Source: Amycolatopsis sp. EV170708-02-1 (lineage in GTDB: Bacteria > Actinomycetota > Actinomycetes > Mycobacteriales > Pseudonocardiaceae). Taken from it: a stretch of DNA of 64,000 nucleotides. The notes below the pieces were generated by a model. It worked only from the letters and a program-made list of their open reading frames with translations, had not been told where the DNA came from and ran no database searches. Where the stretch lies: the NCBI RefSeq assembly GCF_022479115.1, contig NZ_CP092497.1, positions 496,001-560,000 of the forward strand, read 5' to 3'. Each line of letters starts with the position of its first letter. Positions within the stretch are counted from its first letter, which is position 1. Below are positions 42,225-52,323 of the stretch, one piece after another. The translations under genes were made by a program, and so were the position numbers.

Positions 42225-43807
42225 CACTCCAGCAGGAAACCACCGCTTCGGCGAACGGCCGGACCCCGGTTCCCCGGCCGATGAACGGGAAGGAATACCT
42301 GGAAAGCCTGCGCGACGACCGGGAGATCTACCTCTACGGCGACCGTGTCGCCGACGTCACGAAGCATCCGGCGTTCCGCAACTCCGCCCTGATGACCGCG
42401 CGGCTCTACGACGCGCTGCACGATCCGGCCAAACACGACGTGCTCACGACCGCCACCGACACCGGGAGCGGCGGTTACACGCACAGCTTCTTCCGCACCC
42501 CGCGCAGCCCGCAGGACCTCCTCGACGATCGCGAGGCCATCGCCGAATGGGCGCGGCTCACCTACGGCTGGATGGGCCGGAGCCCCGACTACAAGGCCAG
42601 CTTCCTCGGAACGCTCGGCGCCAACGCGGACTTCTACTCGCCGTTCCAGGACAACGCGCGCCGTTGGTACCGCGAGTCACAGGAGAAGGTGCTCTTCTGG
42701 GACCACGCGATCGTGCACCCGCCGGTCGACCGGCACCTGCCGTCCGAAGCGGTGAAGGACGTCTTCGTCCACGTGGAGAAGGAAACCGACAGCGGCCTGA
42801 TCGTCAGCGGGGCGAAGGTCGTCGCCACCGGCTCCGCGATCACCAACCTGAACTTCATCTCGCATTACGGCATGCCCATCAAGGAACGCGAGTTCGCGCT
42901 GATCGCGACGCTGCCGATGACCGCACCAGGGCTCAAGCTCATCTGCCGCCCGTCCTACGCGGCCACCGCCGCGGTGATGGGCAGCCCCTACGACCATCCC
43001 CTGTCCAGCCGGTTCGACGAGAACGACACGATCTTCGTGATGGACAAGGTGCTCATCCCATGGGAGAACGTCTTCATCTATGGCGATTCCGCCAAGGTGA
43101 ACGAATTCGTCGCCGAGTCCGGTTCCCTGGAACGGCTGACCTTCCAGAGCTGCATCCGGCTGGCGGTGAAGATCGACTTCATCGCGGGTCTCCTGCTCAA
43201 GGCGATCGAGATGACCGGGACGAAGGACTTCCGCGGCGTGCAGGCACGGGCCGGTGAGGTACTGGCCTGGCGAAACCTGTTCTGGGCGCTCAGCGAGGCG
43301 ATGGCAAGGAATCCCCGGGAATGGCGGGACGGCTCGCTGCTGCCGCGCAAGGACTACGGCCTCGCGTACCGCTGGTTCATGACGCTCGGCTACCCGCGGA
43401 TCAAGGAGATCATCGAGCAGGACGTCGCCAGCGGCCTCATCTACGTGAACTCGAGCGCGGACGACTTCAAGAACCCCGCGATCCGGCCTTACCTCGACAA
43501 GTACGTCCGCGGTTCCAACGGGCACGACGCGGTGAGCCGGGTGAAGCTGATGAAGCTGTTGTGGGACGCCATCGGCACCGAGTTCGGCAGCAGGCACGAA
43601 CTGTACGAACGCAACTCCTCCGGGAACCACGAGTCGATCCGCACCGAGATCCTCGCGGCGCAGACCGAAAGCGGTCAGGTCGACGGGTACAAGGGCTTCG
43701 CCGAACAGTGCCTGCGCGAGTACGACCTCGACGGCTGGACGGTGCCGGACCTCGATTCCTTCGACGAGCTGAAACACGTCATGCGCGGCCTCGGCCGCAC
43801 GTCTTGA
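42221..43807 (+). CDS. HpaB-like aromatic hydroxylase (FADH2-dependent)
   Basis: 528-aa oxygenase of the 4-hydroxyphenylacetate 3-monooxygenase family. [23 protein letters not shown] opens it, [23 protein letters not shown] and [29 protein letters not shown] follow, with [17 protein letters not shown] and [14 protein letters not shown] flavin/substrate segments further on. It would hydroxylate an aromatic amine or phenol using FADH2 from the adjacent HpaC-like protein. In this cluster the aminohydroxybenzoate ring is the obvious candidate substrate. Confidence 0.9.
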   Translation: MTLQQETTASANGRTPVPRPMNGKEYLESLRDDREIYLYGDRVADVTKHPAFRNSALMTARLYDALHDPAKHDVLTTATDTGSGGYTHSFFRTPRSPQDLLDDREAIAEWARLTYGWMGRSPDYKASFLGTLGANADFYSPFQDNARRWYRESQEKVLFWDHAIVHPPVDRHLPSEAVKDVFVHVEKETDSGLIVSGAKVVATGSAITNLNFISHYGMPIKEREFALIATLPMTAPGLKLICRPSYAATAAVMGSPYDHPLSSRFDENDTIFVMDKVLIPWENVFIYGDSAKVNEFVAESGSLERLTFQSCIRLAVKIDFIAGLLLKAIEMTGTKDFRGVQARAGEVLAWRNLFWALSEAMARNPREWRDGSLLPRKDYGLAYRWFMTLGYPRIKEIIEQDVASGLIYVNSSADDFKNPAIRPYLDKYVRGSNGHDAVSRVKLMKLLWDAIGTEFGSRHELYERNSSGNHESIRTEILAAQTESGQVDGYKGFAEQCLREYDLDGWTVPDLDSFDELKHVMRGLGRTS

Positions 43808-43820
43808 GCCGGAGGGCATC

Positions 43821-45446
43821 GTGTATCTGCTTGGCACGCACCGGTCCGTCGCCGACCGGCTGAAACTGTCGACCCGGCGCGAGCTCGGCGCGGGGAATTT
43901 CTTCTGGCACGTCTGCGAAATCGCCCGTGACCCCGACCGGCCGCTGTTGTTCCGGATCGAGGACGGCGCGGTGACCGGACGCTCCCTCGCCGAGCTGCGC
44001 GACGACGTACTGCGCCGCGCGCACTGGTACGCGCAGGAGGGCGTGAAGCCAGGGACACGGGTCGGTGTCCACCTGCGTGACGGGCTCGCCGGATTCCTGC
44101 ACCACATCGCGATCACCACGCTCGGCGGGGTCACCACGCTGACCAATCCGCGGCTGCCCCCGGACGTGGCCGCGCACTACTTCGACCGCACGGAAACCGC
44201 TTTGGTGATCACCGACATCGAGGTGCCCGCCGGATCCGGAAGGAGGTACGTCGACGAGAAGACGGTCGACGTGCCCTGGGACGGCCCGTCTCCCCCGTTG
44301 CCGGATACCCACCGGCACACCGACGACGACCTGGTGCTGATCTCCCATTCCTCCGGCACCACCGGGGTGCCGAAGCCGACGGCCTTCGCGCACCGCACGT
44401 TCTCCGTCGGCAAACGGGAACGGCTCTGGAAGTTCCCGTCCCTGCGGACGGACCGGATGCTCACCGCGCTGCCGCACAGCCATTCCTCCGGGATCAGCTA
44501 CCTCAGCCTCGCCCTGATGCTCGGGATGCCGACCATGCTGGCCGACGGGACATCGGGCGCAGCGGTCGCCGAGGCGATGAACGCCTTCCGGCCCACGCTC
44601 GTGCTCGGCTTCCCCGGCACGCTCGCGGAACTGCCGATCTCTTCACTGACAACGGAAGCGGCGGACGCCGTGCACACCTGGATGGGCATGGGCGACGCGT
44701 CCCACGAACGGCACATCCGTCCGCTGGTGACGCTCGGGCGCGGCGGATCGACCTATGTGGACGGTCTCGGTTCGTCCGAAATGGGCATGGTGCTGTTCAA
44801 ACACGCCTACACCGCAGGCTCCACCACTTACGCGCGGGCGATCGGCAAGCCGGTGCGCGTGGTCCGCGAGGCCGCCGCACTCGACGACGAGGGCCGGGTC
44901 CTGCCGCCGGGCGAGGCCGGGCTGCTGGGAGTGCGCACGCCGAGCGTCACCCCGGGCTACGTCAACGACGAGACGCTGAACCACCTGGCCCGCAGCGGCG
45001 GTTTCTTCCTCACCGGCGACGTCGTGCGCCAGGACGAGAGCGGGATCTGGTACCACCTCGACCGGACGCCGGACGTCATCGAGACCGCCGGCGGCCCGGT
45101 GTACAGCCTGCCGCTGGAAGAGGTCGTGCTCAACGAGACGAAGGCCCTCGACGCCGCCGTGATCGCGGTGGCCGACCCCGCCGCACCGGGCCGGTCCGTG
45201 CCCGCCGCCGTGGTGCTGTTCGGGCACGGCGAAGTGCCGGACGCCGAAGAGATCCGCGCGTCGTGCAACCTCGCGCTCGCGCGGGCGGGGCTCACGACGC
45301 TGGCCGCCGTGGTCGTGGCCTGCTCACGGAGCGAACTGCCGGTGGGCGTCACCGGGAAGGTCCTCAAACGTGAGCTCCGGGAAAGACATCGGGAGCTGCT
45401 CACCGGCGCGGCGAACGGCGCCGAACCGAAGGGATGGCACGGATGA
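43821..45446 (+). CDS. AMP-forming ligase, candidate CreM-type diazotase
   Basis: 541-aa full-length ANL enzyme. ISHSSGTTGVPKPTAFAHRT is the phosphate loop, GSTYVDGLGSSEMGMVLF the A5 region, GFFLTGDVVRQDESGIWYHLDRTPDVIETAGG the A7-A8 hinge and VGVTGKVLKRELRERHRE the A10 lysine. In cremeomycin-type pathways a ligase homologue (CreM) uses ATP and nitrite to diazotise an aromatic amine. That assignment rests on the neighbouring CreE/CreD-like genes; ordinary CoA or acyl activation is the alternative. GTG start with GGAGGG 4 nt upstream. Confidence 0.75.
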   Translation: MYLLGTHRSVADRLKLSTRRELGAGNFFWHVCEIARDPDRPLLFRIEDGAVTGRSLAELRDDVLRRAHWYAQEGVKPGTRVGVHLRDGLAGFLHHIAITTLGGVTTLTNPRLPPDVAAHYFDRTETALVITDIEVPAGSGRRYVDEKTVDVPWDGPSPPLPDTHRHTDDDLVLISHSSGTTGVPKPTAFAHRTFSVGKRERLWKFPSLRTDRMLTALPHSHSSGISYLSLALMLGMPTMLADGTSGAAVAEAMNAFRPTLVLGFPGTLAELPISSLTTEAADAVHTWMGMGDASHERHIRPLVTLGRGGSTYVDGLGSSEMGMVLFKHAYTAGSTTYARAIGKPVRVVREAAALDDEGRVLPPGEAGLLGVRTPSVTPGYVNDETLNHLARSGGFFLTGDVVRQDESGIWYHLDRTPDVIETAGGPVYSLPLEEVVLNETKALDAAVIAVADPAAPGRSVPAAVVLFGHGEVPDAEEIRASCNLALARAGLTTLAAVVVACSRSELPVGVTGKVLKRELRERHRELLTGAANGAEPKGWHG

Positions 45447-46504
45447 CCGCGATCGACCCGGAAGTGCGCACCGGGAACGGGACGGACGAGACGGCCGCGC
45501 GGGCCGTGGTCGACATCGTCACCGGGACCTGGCGTGCCCAGGCGCTCCACGCGGCGGTCGCGCTCGGCCTGCCCGATCACCTCGCCGAAGGACACGTCAC
45601 CAGTGCTTCCCTCGCTGCCCGCGCGCAGGCCGATCCCGACGGCGTGCTCAGGCTGATGCGGCTGCTCGTCGCGATCGGCGTGTTCGGCGGCGACGACCGG
45701 ACCGGCTACCGCCTGACGCCGATCTCGCAGCTGCTGCGCACGGGCACCGCGACCTCGATGCGCGAGATGTGCCGTCTCTACGGCGAGGAGTTCCACCAGG
45801 CCTGGGGTTCGGTCGTCACCGCAGTGCGGACCGGGCGTTCCGGCTTCGAGCACGCTTTCGACCGCACCCTCCACGAGTACCTCGCGGAGGTGCCAGGGGC
45901 AGGGCAGCGGTTCCTCGACGCCATGAACGCCGGGAGCACCTTCTTCGCCGACGTCCCCGCCGCGTTCGACTTCACGCGGGGGAAGACGATCGCGGATCTC
46001 GGCGGCGGCAGCGGGAACCTGATGTCCACCGTGCTCCAGGCCCATCCGCATCTGCGCGGCGTGCTCGTGGACAAGGAGCACATGCTCCCGGTGGCCAGGA
46101 ACCAGCTCGTCGCGCGCGGCTGCGCCGATCGCTGCGAAGTGGTGGCCGGCGACATCTTCGAAGGCGTGCCGAAGGACGTCGATTTCTACCTGCTGTCCCG
46201 GATCCTGCAGGACTGGGACGACAGCGAGTGCATCACGCTGCTGACGCACTGCCGCCGTGCCATGGCGGACGATTCCGCGCGCGTGCTGATCCTGGAGCGG
46301 GTCATTCCCGATTCCGGGACCGAGGTGCTGCCGCTGTTGTGGGATCTGCACCTGCTGATGATGGCGGGCGGCCGCGAGCGGACCCTGGCGAGCTACGAGT
46401 CCATTCTGGACGGTGCGGGGCTGCGCCTGGAGTCCGCGCATCCGCTGGCACTGGAGACCACCCTGCTGGTCGCGGCGCCGACCCGGCCCGACCGGTCGCG
46501 GTGA
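45443..46504 (+). CDS. O-methyltransferase family 2
   Basis: 353-aa methyltransferase. An N-terminal dimerisation domain (AVVDIVTGTWRAQALHAAVALGLPDHLAEG) precedes the SAM domain: KTIADLGGGSGNLMSTVLQAHP (motif I), GDIFEGVPKDVDFYLLSRILQDWDD (with the usual catalytic region) and VLILERVIPD. It is the family of aryl O-methyltransferases of antibiotic clusters and fits methylation of a phenolic hydroxyl. ATG at 45443 overlaps the ligase stop and has GAAGGG 9 nt upstream; an ATG three codons earlier lacks spacing. Confidence 0.92.
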   Translation: MTAIDPEVRTGNGTDETAARAVVDIVTGTWRAQALHAAVALGLPDHLAEGHVTSASLAARAQADPDGVLRLMRLLVAIGVFGGDDRTGYRLTPISQLLRTGTATSMREMCRLYGEEFHQAWGSVVTAVRTGRSGFEHAFDRTLHEYLAEVPGAGQRFLDAMNAGSTFFADVPAAFDFTRGKTIADLGGGSGNLMSTVLQAHPHLRGVLVDKEHMLPVARNQLVARGCADRCEVVAGDIFEGVPKDVDFYLLSRILQDWDDSECITLLTHCRRAMADDSARVLILERVIPDSGTEVLPLLWDLHLLMMAGGRERTLASYESILDGAGLRLESAHPLALETTLLVAAPTRPDRSR

Positions 46505-46511
46505 CGTCGTC

Positions 46512-48479
46512 GTGGAGATCTGCATCATCGGCCTCGGCCCCCGCGGGCTTTCGGTACTGGAACGGTTGTGCGCGAACGCTTCCGCCAAGGTTCCCGACGG
46601 CCGCGAACTCGTGGTGACCGTCCTCGACTCCCATGTGCACGACGGCGGGCTGGTGTGGCACCGTCGCCAGGACCCGAAACTGCTGATGAACACGGTGGCC
46701 GCCCAGATCACCATGTTCCTCGACGACACCGTGGAGGCGGCGGGCCCGGTGCGGGACGGGCCGAGCCTGTACGAATGGGCGAAGTCGATCGCGGAGGCAC
46801 CGTCGTCCGACGAGATCCCGGACACGGTGCGCGCGGAGGCCGGGACGCTGGGGCCGGATTCCTATCCGTCGCGGGCGTTCTACGGGTCGTACCTGTACTG
46901 GACACTGCGGCGGATCATCAGGACCGCTCCCGCCGCCGTGCGGATCGTGCTGTGCGCGGAGAAGGCCGTCGACCTGCGGGACGCCGAGGACGGTTCGCAG
47001 CGCGTCTGGCTGTCCGGCGGCACCGTGCTCGACGGACAGGACGTCGTGGTGCTCACACAGGGCCATCTGGACACGCTCCCGACCCGCGAAGAGGCCGCCA
47101 TGGCGCGGTTCGCCCGGAAGCACGGCCTGCGGTATCTCGCTCCCCGCAACCCGGCGGGCGCCGAACTCGACGGGATCGGGCCGGGCGAGCCGACCGTCCT
47201 CAGAGGAATGGGACTGGCCTTCTTCGACTACCTGGCGCTGCTGACCGAAGGCCGGGGCGGTCGTTTCGTCCGCACCGGCGAGGGCCTGGTCTACCGGCCG
47301 TCCGGCCGCGAGCCCCGGATCGTCACCGGATCCCGGCGCGGCGTTCCGTACCACGCGCGCGGCGAGAACCAGAAAGGCGCCTTCGGCAGGCACGAGCCGT
47401 TGTTCCTCACCCCGAAGGTGATCGAGCGGCTGCGCGGACGCGCGGAGCCGGCCGACTTCCGGGCCGACGTCTGGCCGCTGATCGATCGCGAGGTCCGCGC
47501 GGTGTTCTACGGCACGCTGGTGCGTGACCGTGGAACGCCGGAGAGGGCGCGGGAGTTCACCCGTGCCTTCGTCGCGGCGGCGGGAGACGGGTCGCCGACC
47601 CCATCGGATCCACTGGCGCCGGAGCCGTCGCCCGCGGAAGAACGGGTGCTGGCCGAATTCGGCATCGGGAAACGCTGGGATTGGCGCCGTGTGGCGCAAC
47701 CGATCCCGGCGGACGCCCTCACCGGCACCGGCCGGTTCCGCGGCTGGCTCCGGTCCTATTTGGACGAGGACATCGCGGAAGCAAGGCGGGGCAATGTGCA
47801 CAGCCCGCTCAAGGCCGCGCTCGACGTACTTCGGGACCTGCGCAACGAGATCCGGCTCGTGGTCGATCACGGCGGTCTCTCCGGCGACTCCTACCGCGAC
47901 GATCTCCAGGGCTGGTACACGCCGCTGAACGCGTTCCTCTCGATCGGCCCGCCCGTGCGGCGGATCGAGGAGATGGCGGCCCTGATCGACAGCGGTGTGC
48001 TGAGCGTCCTCGGCCCGCGGCTGTGCGTGCGGGCCTCGCCGGACGCGCGCCGGTTCCTCGCGCACTCGGCGCGGCTGCCCGACACCACCGAAGCCGCGAC
48101 CACCCTGATCGAAGCCCGGCTTCCCGACGCCGATCTCCGGCGGACCCAGGACCTGTTGCTGCGGAATCTGCTGGCACGCGGCGAATGCCGGCTCCACCGG
48201 ATCCCGATCACCCGGGGCGGTTCGTATCCGACCGGCGGCCTCGCCGTCACCCGCCGTCCGTATCGCCCGGTGGATCTCGGCGGCAGGCCGCACCCTCGCC
48301 GGTTCGCCTTCGGCGTGCCCACCGAGACCGTGCACTGGGTGACCGCCGCGGGAATCCGTCCCGGCGTCAACTCGGTCATCTTGACCGACGCGGACGCGGT
48401 CGCCAGGGCCGCTCTCGCGATCGCTTGCCCCGCACCATCCCGACCGAAGGAATCAGGAGAATCATGGATCTACAGCTGA
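46512..48479 (+). CDS. FAD/NAD(P)-binding N-oxygenase, CreE-like
   Basis: 655-aa protein of the FAD-NAD(P)-binding family. The dinucleotide motif EICIIGLGPRGLSVLERL is at the very start; DGGLVWHRRQDPKLLMNTVAAQ, PDSYPSRAFYGSYLYW and TQGHLDTLPTREE follow, the latter like the second nucleotide-binding half. Length and layout fit CreE/FzmM, which oxidise L-aspartate to nitrosuccinate. The presence of a CreD-like lyase four genes away in the same operon supports that role. Other members of this family are unstudied, so the exact reaction is inferred. GTG start, 7 bp after the previous stop. Confidence 0.7.
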   Translation: MEICIIGLGPRGLSVLERLCANASAKVPDGRELVVTVLDSHVHDGGLVWHRRQDPKLLMNTVAAQITMFLDDTVEAAGPVRDGPSLYEWAKSIAEAPSSDEIPDTVRAEAGTLGPDSYPSRAFYGSYLYWTLRRIIRTAPAAVRIVLCAEKAVDLRDAEDGSQRVWLSGGTVLDGQDVVVLTQGHLDTLPTREEAAMARFARKHGLRYLAPRNPAGAELDGIGPGEPTVLRGMGLAFFDYLALLTEGRGGRFVRTGEGLVYRPSGREPRIVTGSRRGVPYHARGENQKGAFGRHEPLFLTPKVIERLRGRAEPADFRADVWPLIDREVRAVFYGTLVRDRGTPERAREFTRAFVAAAGDGSPTPSDPLAPEPSPAEERVLAEFGIGKRWDWRRVAQPIPADALTGTGRFRGWLRSYLDEDIAEARRGNVHSPLKAALDVLRDLRNEIRLVVDHGGLSGDSYRDDLQGWYTPLNAFLSIGPPVRRIEEMAALIDSGVLSVLGPRLCVRASPDARRFLAHSARLPDTTEAATTLIEARLPDADLRRTQDLLLRNLLARGECRLHRIPITRGGSYPTGGLAVTRRPYRPVDLGGRPHPRRFAFGVPTETVHWVTAAGIRPGVNSVILTDADAVARAALAIACPAPSRPKESGESWIYS

Positions 48480-49270
48480 CCGGCCGCATCGCGGTGGTCA
48501 CCGGCGCCTCCAAGGGAATCGGGCTCGCGATCGCCCGGACACTGCACGAGGAGGGCGCACGGGTCGTCGCCGTGTCCCGCAAGAGCAGCCCGGAACTCGA
48601 CCTGCTCGCCGGCGCCGGCCTGACGCACGTCGCCGCCGACCTGATGGATCCCGGAGCGCCGGCGGAGGTGGTGGCGCGGGCCGCGGACCTCTACGGCGGT
48701 CTCGACATCCTGGTGAACAACGCGGGCGGGCCGCCGCCGGGGGTGACCCTGCCGCGCGACTCCTTCCTGGACGCGACGGACGAGGAATGGGGGAAGATGT
48801 TCGAGTTCAACCTGTTCTCCGCCGTGCGCGCCATCCGGGCCGCGCTGCCGCTGATGATCGAGCGCGGCGGCGGGTCGATCGTCAACATCTCCTCGTGCAA
48901 CGCGCGGCAGCCCTCCCCGATCAACGTCGACTACGGCGCGGCCAAGGCGGGCTTGAACAACGTGAGCAAGGTGCTCTCGGACGAATTCGGCCCGCAGGGC
49001 ATCAGGGTGAACGTGGTCTCGCCCGGGCCGGTCCGCACCGCGTGGTGGACCGAGGAAGGCGGCGTCGCGGATCTGTTCGCGGCCAAGACCGGCAAGGACC
49101 CCGAAACCGTGATGACCGAGGTGGTCCCGGCGATGATGGGGCTGGCCACCGGCCGGATCGCCGACCCGCGGGAGGTCGCCGCCGTCGTCGCGCTGCTGGC
49201 GTCGCCGCTTTCGGCCAACACCACCGGCGCGGAGTTCGCGGTGGATTCCGGGTTCGTCAAGACGATCTAG
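48464..49270 (+). CDS. Short-chain dehydrogenase/reductase
   Basis: 268-aa classical SDR. GASKGIGLAIARTL is the cofactor motif, NNAGGPPPG, IVNISSCNARQPSPINVDYGAAKAGL supplies Ser, Tyr and Lys of the active site, and NVVSPGPVRTAWWTEEGG follows. It would oxidise or reduce an alcohol or ketone in the pathway. The ATG overlaps the N-oxygenase gene by 16 bp and has AGGAGA upstream. Confidence 0.9.
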   Translation: MDLQLTGRIAVVTGASKGIGLAIARTLHEEGARVVAVSRKSSPELDLLAGAGLTHVAADLMDPGAPAEVVARAADLYGGLDILVNNAGGPPPGVTLPRDSFLDATDEEWGKMFEFNLFSAVRAIRAALPLMIERGGGSIVNISSCNARQPSPINVDYGAAKAGLNNVSKVLSDEFGPQGIRVNVVSPGPVRTAWWTEEGGVADLFAAKTGKDPETVMTEVVPAMMGLATGRIADPREVAAVVALLASPLSANTTGAEFAVDSGFVKTI

Positions 49271-49283
49271 GAGGGCGACGGTC

Positions 49284-50942
49284 ATGAACGCACCGGCGAG
49301 GACTCCGGTCGCCATCGTGGGCGGTGGACCGGTGGGCCTCCTGCTCGCCCTGTTCCTCGACCGCCACGGTGTCCCGTCGGTGGTGTTCGACCTCGCCGAG
49401 TCCACTTCGGACCAGCCGAGAGGGAGCACGCACGGCGCCCGCAGCATGGAACACTATCGGCGGCTCGGGCTGGCGGGCGAGGTCCGCGAACTCGGCCTGC
49501 CTTGGGACCATTCCACGGACATCGCGTTCTACACCCGCTACAACGGGTTCCGGCTCGCCCGCAATCGACGCCCCGCCGTGCGGGACCTGCTGCGTGAAGT
49601 CGCTTCGGGTCCGCGCACGGCGCAGGTGCCCGAGCCGATGCACCGCGCCAACCAGATGTACGTCGAACGGTTGCTGTATCGCCGGGCCCGCGGCCGGTCC
49701 CGCATCGACCTGCGGTTCGGCTGGCGGGTGACCGGGATCGCCGCCGACGCGGACGGCATCGACGTCCGGGCCGAGGACTCGGACGGCCGGATCCGGGCCT
49801 GGCGCGCGGGTTACCTGGCCGGCTGTGACGGCGCCCGCGGTGTCGTCCGGCCTCATCTCGGCTCCCGGTACGCCGGGGAGGGCGGGGTCGAGCAGGAGAT
49901 CCTCGGCGGCCGCACGGTCGCGGCGCATCTGCGTGTTCCCACGCTGTACCGGGATTTCCTCGTCGACGGCGGGGCGTGGAGCCACTGGGCGGTGAACTCC
50001 GATCTGGTGCTGAACCTCATCGCGCTCAACGGCAAGGACGAGTTCTTCCTGCTCACCAGCTCCGCCGATCCGGACTCGGCACCCGACGGCGAGCTCGTCT
50101 CCCTCGTGCGACGGGCGGCGGGCGCGCCGATCCCGGTCACCGTGCTGGGCAGGCGACCGTGGACGTCGGGGATGGCGCTGGTCGCGGACGATTTCGGCAC
50201 GGACCGGGTGTTCCTGGCCGGGGACGCGGCGCATCTGTTCACGCCGAACGGCGGTTTCGGGATGAACACCGGACTGGACGACGCGGCGAACCTGGCCTGG
50301 AAGCTGGCCGCGGCGGTGCAGGGCTGGGCCGGACCGGGCCTGCTCGCCTCCTACCACCACGAGCGTCGGCCGATCGCGATCCGCAACACCGGCGCGGCAC
50401 GGGAACTCAACCTCGGCCTGGCGAACGTCGCGCGATCCCCCTCCATCGAACGGGACACCGAAGAGGGCCGTGCCGAACGCCGCCGGCTCGGGCGGCTGCT
50501 GGCGGACTACGGCGACCGGACGCTCGACACCCTTGGTATCCAGCTCGGTGCGCGGTACGACGGCTCCCCGATCGTCGCGTCCGCGGACGCACCGCCCGCG
50601 GACGCGTTCGACACCTACACCCCGACCAGCGTGCCGGGCGGCCGGGCGCCGCATCTGTGGCTGGACGACACCCGCGCGGCGGGCAGCTCGCTCTTCGACC
50701 ACTTCGGCGTCGGATTCACGCTGCTTCGCCTGGGACCGGACGCGCCGCCCGCCGCCGGCCTGCGCACCGAGGCGGCGCGGCGCAACGTCCCGCTGAAGGT
50801 GCTCGACCTGGCCGATCCGCTGGCGCGAGACCTCTACGAAAAGGATCTGGTGCTGATCCGTCCCGACCAGCACGTGGCCTGGCGGGGCAACCATCTCGAC
50901 CGCGCCGACCGGATCTTCGCCACCGTGACGGGAGGGACATGA
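49284..50942 (+). CDS. FAD-dependent aromatic monooxygenase (PheA/TfdB type)
   Basis: 552-aa flavoprotein monooxygenase. VAIVGGGPVGLLLALFLDRHGVP is the FAD motif, YLAGCDGARGVVRPHLG the D-G motif and VFLAGDAAHLFTPNGGFGMNTGLDDAANLAWKLA the G-D motif. The C-terminal thioredoxin-like domain (from about residue 430) is typical of phenol-hydroxylase relatives. It probably hydroxylates the aromatic core; with HpaB the cluster has two candidate hydroxylases. ATG with GGAGGG upstream. The stop overlaps the lyase ATG. Confidence 0.92.
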   Translation: MNAPARTPVAIVGGGPVGLLLALFLDRHGVPSVVFDLAESTSDQPRGSTHGARSMEHYRRLGLAGEVRELGLPWDHSTDIAFYTRYNGFRLARNRRPAVRDLLREVASGPRTAQVPEPMHRANQMYVERLLYRRARGRSRIDLRFGWRVTGIAADADGIDVRAEDSDGRIRAWRAGYLAGCDGARGVVRPHLGSRYAGEGGVEQEILGGRTVAAHLRVPTLYRDFLVDGGAWSHWAVNSDLVLNLIALNGKDEFFLLTSSADPDSAPDGELVSLVRRAAGAPIPVTVLGRRPWTSGMALVADDFGTDRVFLAGDAAHLFTPNGGFGMNTGLDDAANLAWKLAAAVQGWAGPGLLASYHHERRPIAIRNTGAARELNLGLANVARSPSIERDTEEGRAERRRLGRLLADYGDRTLDTLGIQLGARYDGSPIVASADAPPADAFDTYTPTSVPGGRAPHLWLDDTRAAGSSLFDHFGVGFTLLRLGPDAPPAAGLRTEAARRNVPLKVLDLADPLARDLYEKDLVLIRPDQHVAWRGNHLDRADRIFATVTGGT

Positions 50943-52318
50943 ACGACTCGGATTCCGGGCTGCTTTCCCCCGTCCGCGCCGGGACATCGGTCGAAGCGGC
51001 CACGTCCGACGAGGCGTGGCTCCAGGCCCTCCTCGACGCGGAGGCGGGTCTGGCCCGTGCCCAGGCCGAACTCGGCGTCATCCCCACGGAAGCCGCCGAA
51101 CGGATCGGCGCGATCGCACGGGCGAAGGCCATCGACCTGGTGAGCCTCGCGAGGCGGAGCCGCGAATCCGCGAACCCGGTGGTCGCGCTGGTCGCCGACC
51201 TGACCGCGCTGGCCGATCCGGAAACCGCGGAGTACGTCCATCGCGGCTCGACCAGCCAGGACATCGCCGACAGCGCGGCGATGCTGGTCGCGCACCGGGC
51301 GACCGGGCTGATCCTGGCCGATCTGGAGCGGGTGGCCGAAGGACTCGCCAGGCTCGCGGAAGAGCACCGCGACCTCGTCATGCCGGGCCGCACGCTCGCC
51401 CTGCAGGCGGTGCCGGTGACGTTCGGGCTGAAGGCGGCCGGATGGCTCCAGCCGATCCTGGCGGCCGAAGACGGGCTGCGCCGGGTACGGGCCATGCTCC
51501 CCGTCCAGCTCGGCGGCGCGGCGGGCACGCTCGCCGGTTACGTCGAGTACGCCCGCCCCCTGTGCGGCGAACGGTATCCCGATGAGCTCCTCGCCGGATT
51601 CGCCCGCGCGCTGGGCCTCGCCACGCCGGTGCTGCCGTGGCACACCGCGCGCGTCCCGCCGGCCGAACTCGGCTCGGCGCTTTCGGTGGTCTCCGGGGCG
51701 CTCGGCAAGCTGGCCATCGACGTCCAGACGCTGTCCCGCACGGAAATCGGCGAGGTCTCCGAGCCGTCGGGTGCAGCGCGGGGAGTGTCTTCGGCGATGC
51801 CGCACAAGCGGAACCCGGTGCTGGCCACGCTGATCCGCACGGCCGCGCTCCAGGTGCCCGCGTTCGCCCTGATCCTCACGCAGGCGATGCTCGCCGAGGA
51901 CGAGCGGCCCGGCGGCCCGTGGCACGCCGAATGGCTGCCGTTGCGGGACTGCCTCCGGCTGACCGGTGGCGCCGCCGCCACCGCGGCCGAACTGGTGGCG
52001 GGGCTGGTGGTACATCCGGATCGGATGCGGGAGAACCTGGACCGCACCGGCGGCCTGATCCTGACCGAGCGGCTCGCCGCCGTCCTGTCGCCGTCGCTGG
52101 GCCGGGTCGCGGCGAAGGCCTTGATGACCGAGGTGTCGGCTGAAGCCGCGCGCACGGGCCGTTCCCTCCGCGAGACGCTACTGGCCGACCAGGCCCTCGC
52201 CGCCCGGTTCGACGGCGAGGACCTGCCTGCCCTTCTCGATCCTGAGGGGTACACGGGCGCGGCCGGGCGGCTGGTGGACCGGGCGCTGGCCGATTACCGG
52301 CGACGCCGGAAGGGGTGA
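50939..52318 (+). CDS. Fumarase/aspartase superfamily lyase, CreD-like
   Basis: 459-aa lyase. HRGSTSQDIADSAAML (first active-site segment), LPVQLGGAAGTLAGY and the signature loop ARGVSSAMPHKRNPVLAT, here S-S-A-M-P-H-K-R-N-P, are intact. The nearest well-known families are CMLE/PcaB, adenylosuccinate lyase and CreD. Because no other beta-ketoadipate genes are present and a CreE-like oxygenase shares the operon, nitrosuccinate lyase, releasing nitrous acid and fumarate, is the best fit. PcaB would be the alternative. Confidence 0.75.
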   Translation: MNDSDSGLLSPVRAGTSVEAATSDEAWLQALLDAEAGLARAQAELGVIPTEAAERIGAIARAKAIDLVSLARRSRESANPVVALVADLTALADPETAEYVHRGSTSQDIADSAAMLVAHRATGLILADLERVAEGLARLAEEHRDLVMPGRTLALQAVPVTFGLKAAGWLQPILAAEDGLRRVRAMLPVQLGGAAGTLAGYVEYARPLCGERYPDELLAGFARALGLATPVLPWHTARVPPAELGSALSVVSGALGKLAIDVQTLSRTEIGEVSEPSGAARGVSSAMPHKRNPVLATLIRTAALQVPAFALILTQAMLAEDERPGGPWHAEWLPLRDCLRLTGGAAATAAELVAGLVVHPDRMRENLDRTGGLILTERLAAVLSPSLGRVAAKALMTEVSAEAARTGRSLRETLLADQALAARFDGEDLPALLDPEGYTGAAGRLVDRALADYRRRRKG

Positions 52319-52323
52319 GGCGA

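Noticed and set aside
42677..44146. Minus-strand frame of nearly 490 codons over the HpaB-like gene
   Set aside because: Shadow; the plus-strand oxygenase matches its family along its whole length.
50939..52318. Lyase as a beta-ketoadipate pathway PcaB
   Set aside because: No other pca genes are present and a CreE-like oxygenase shares the operon; kept only as an alternative.
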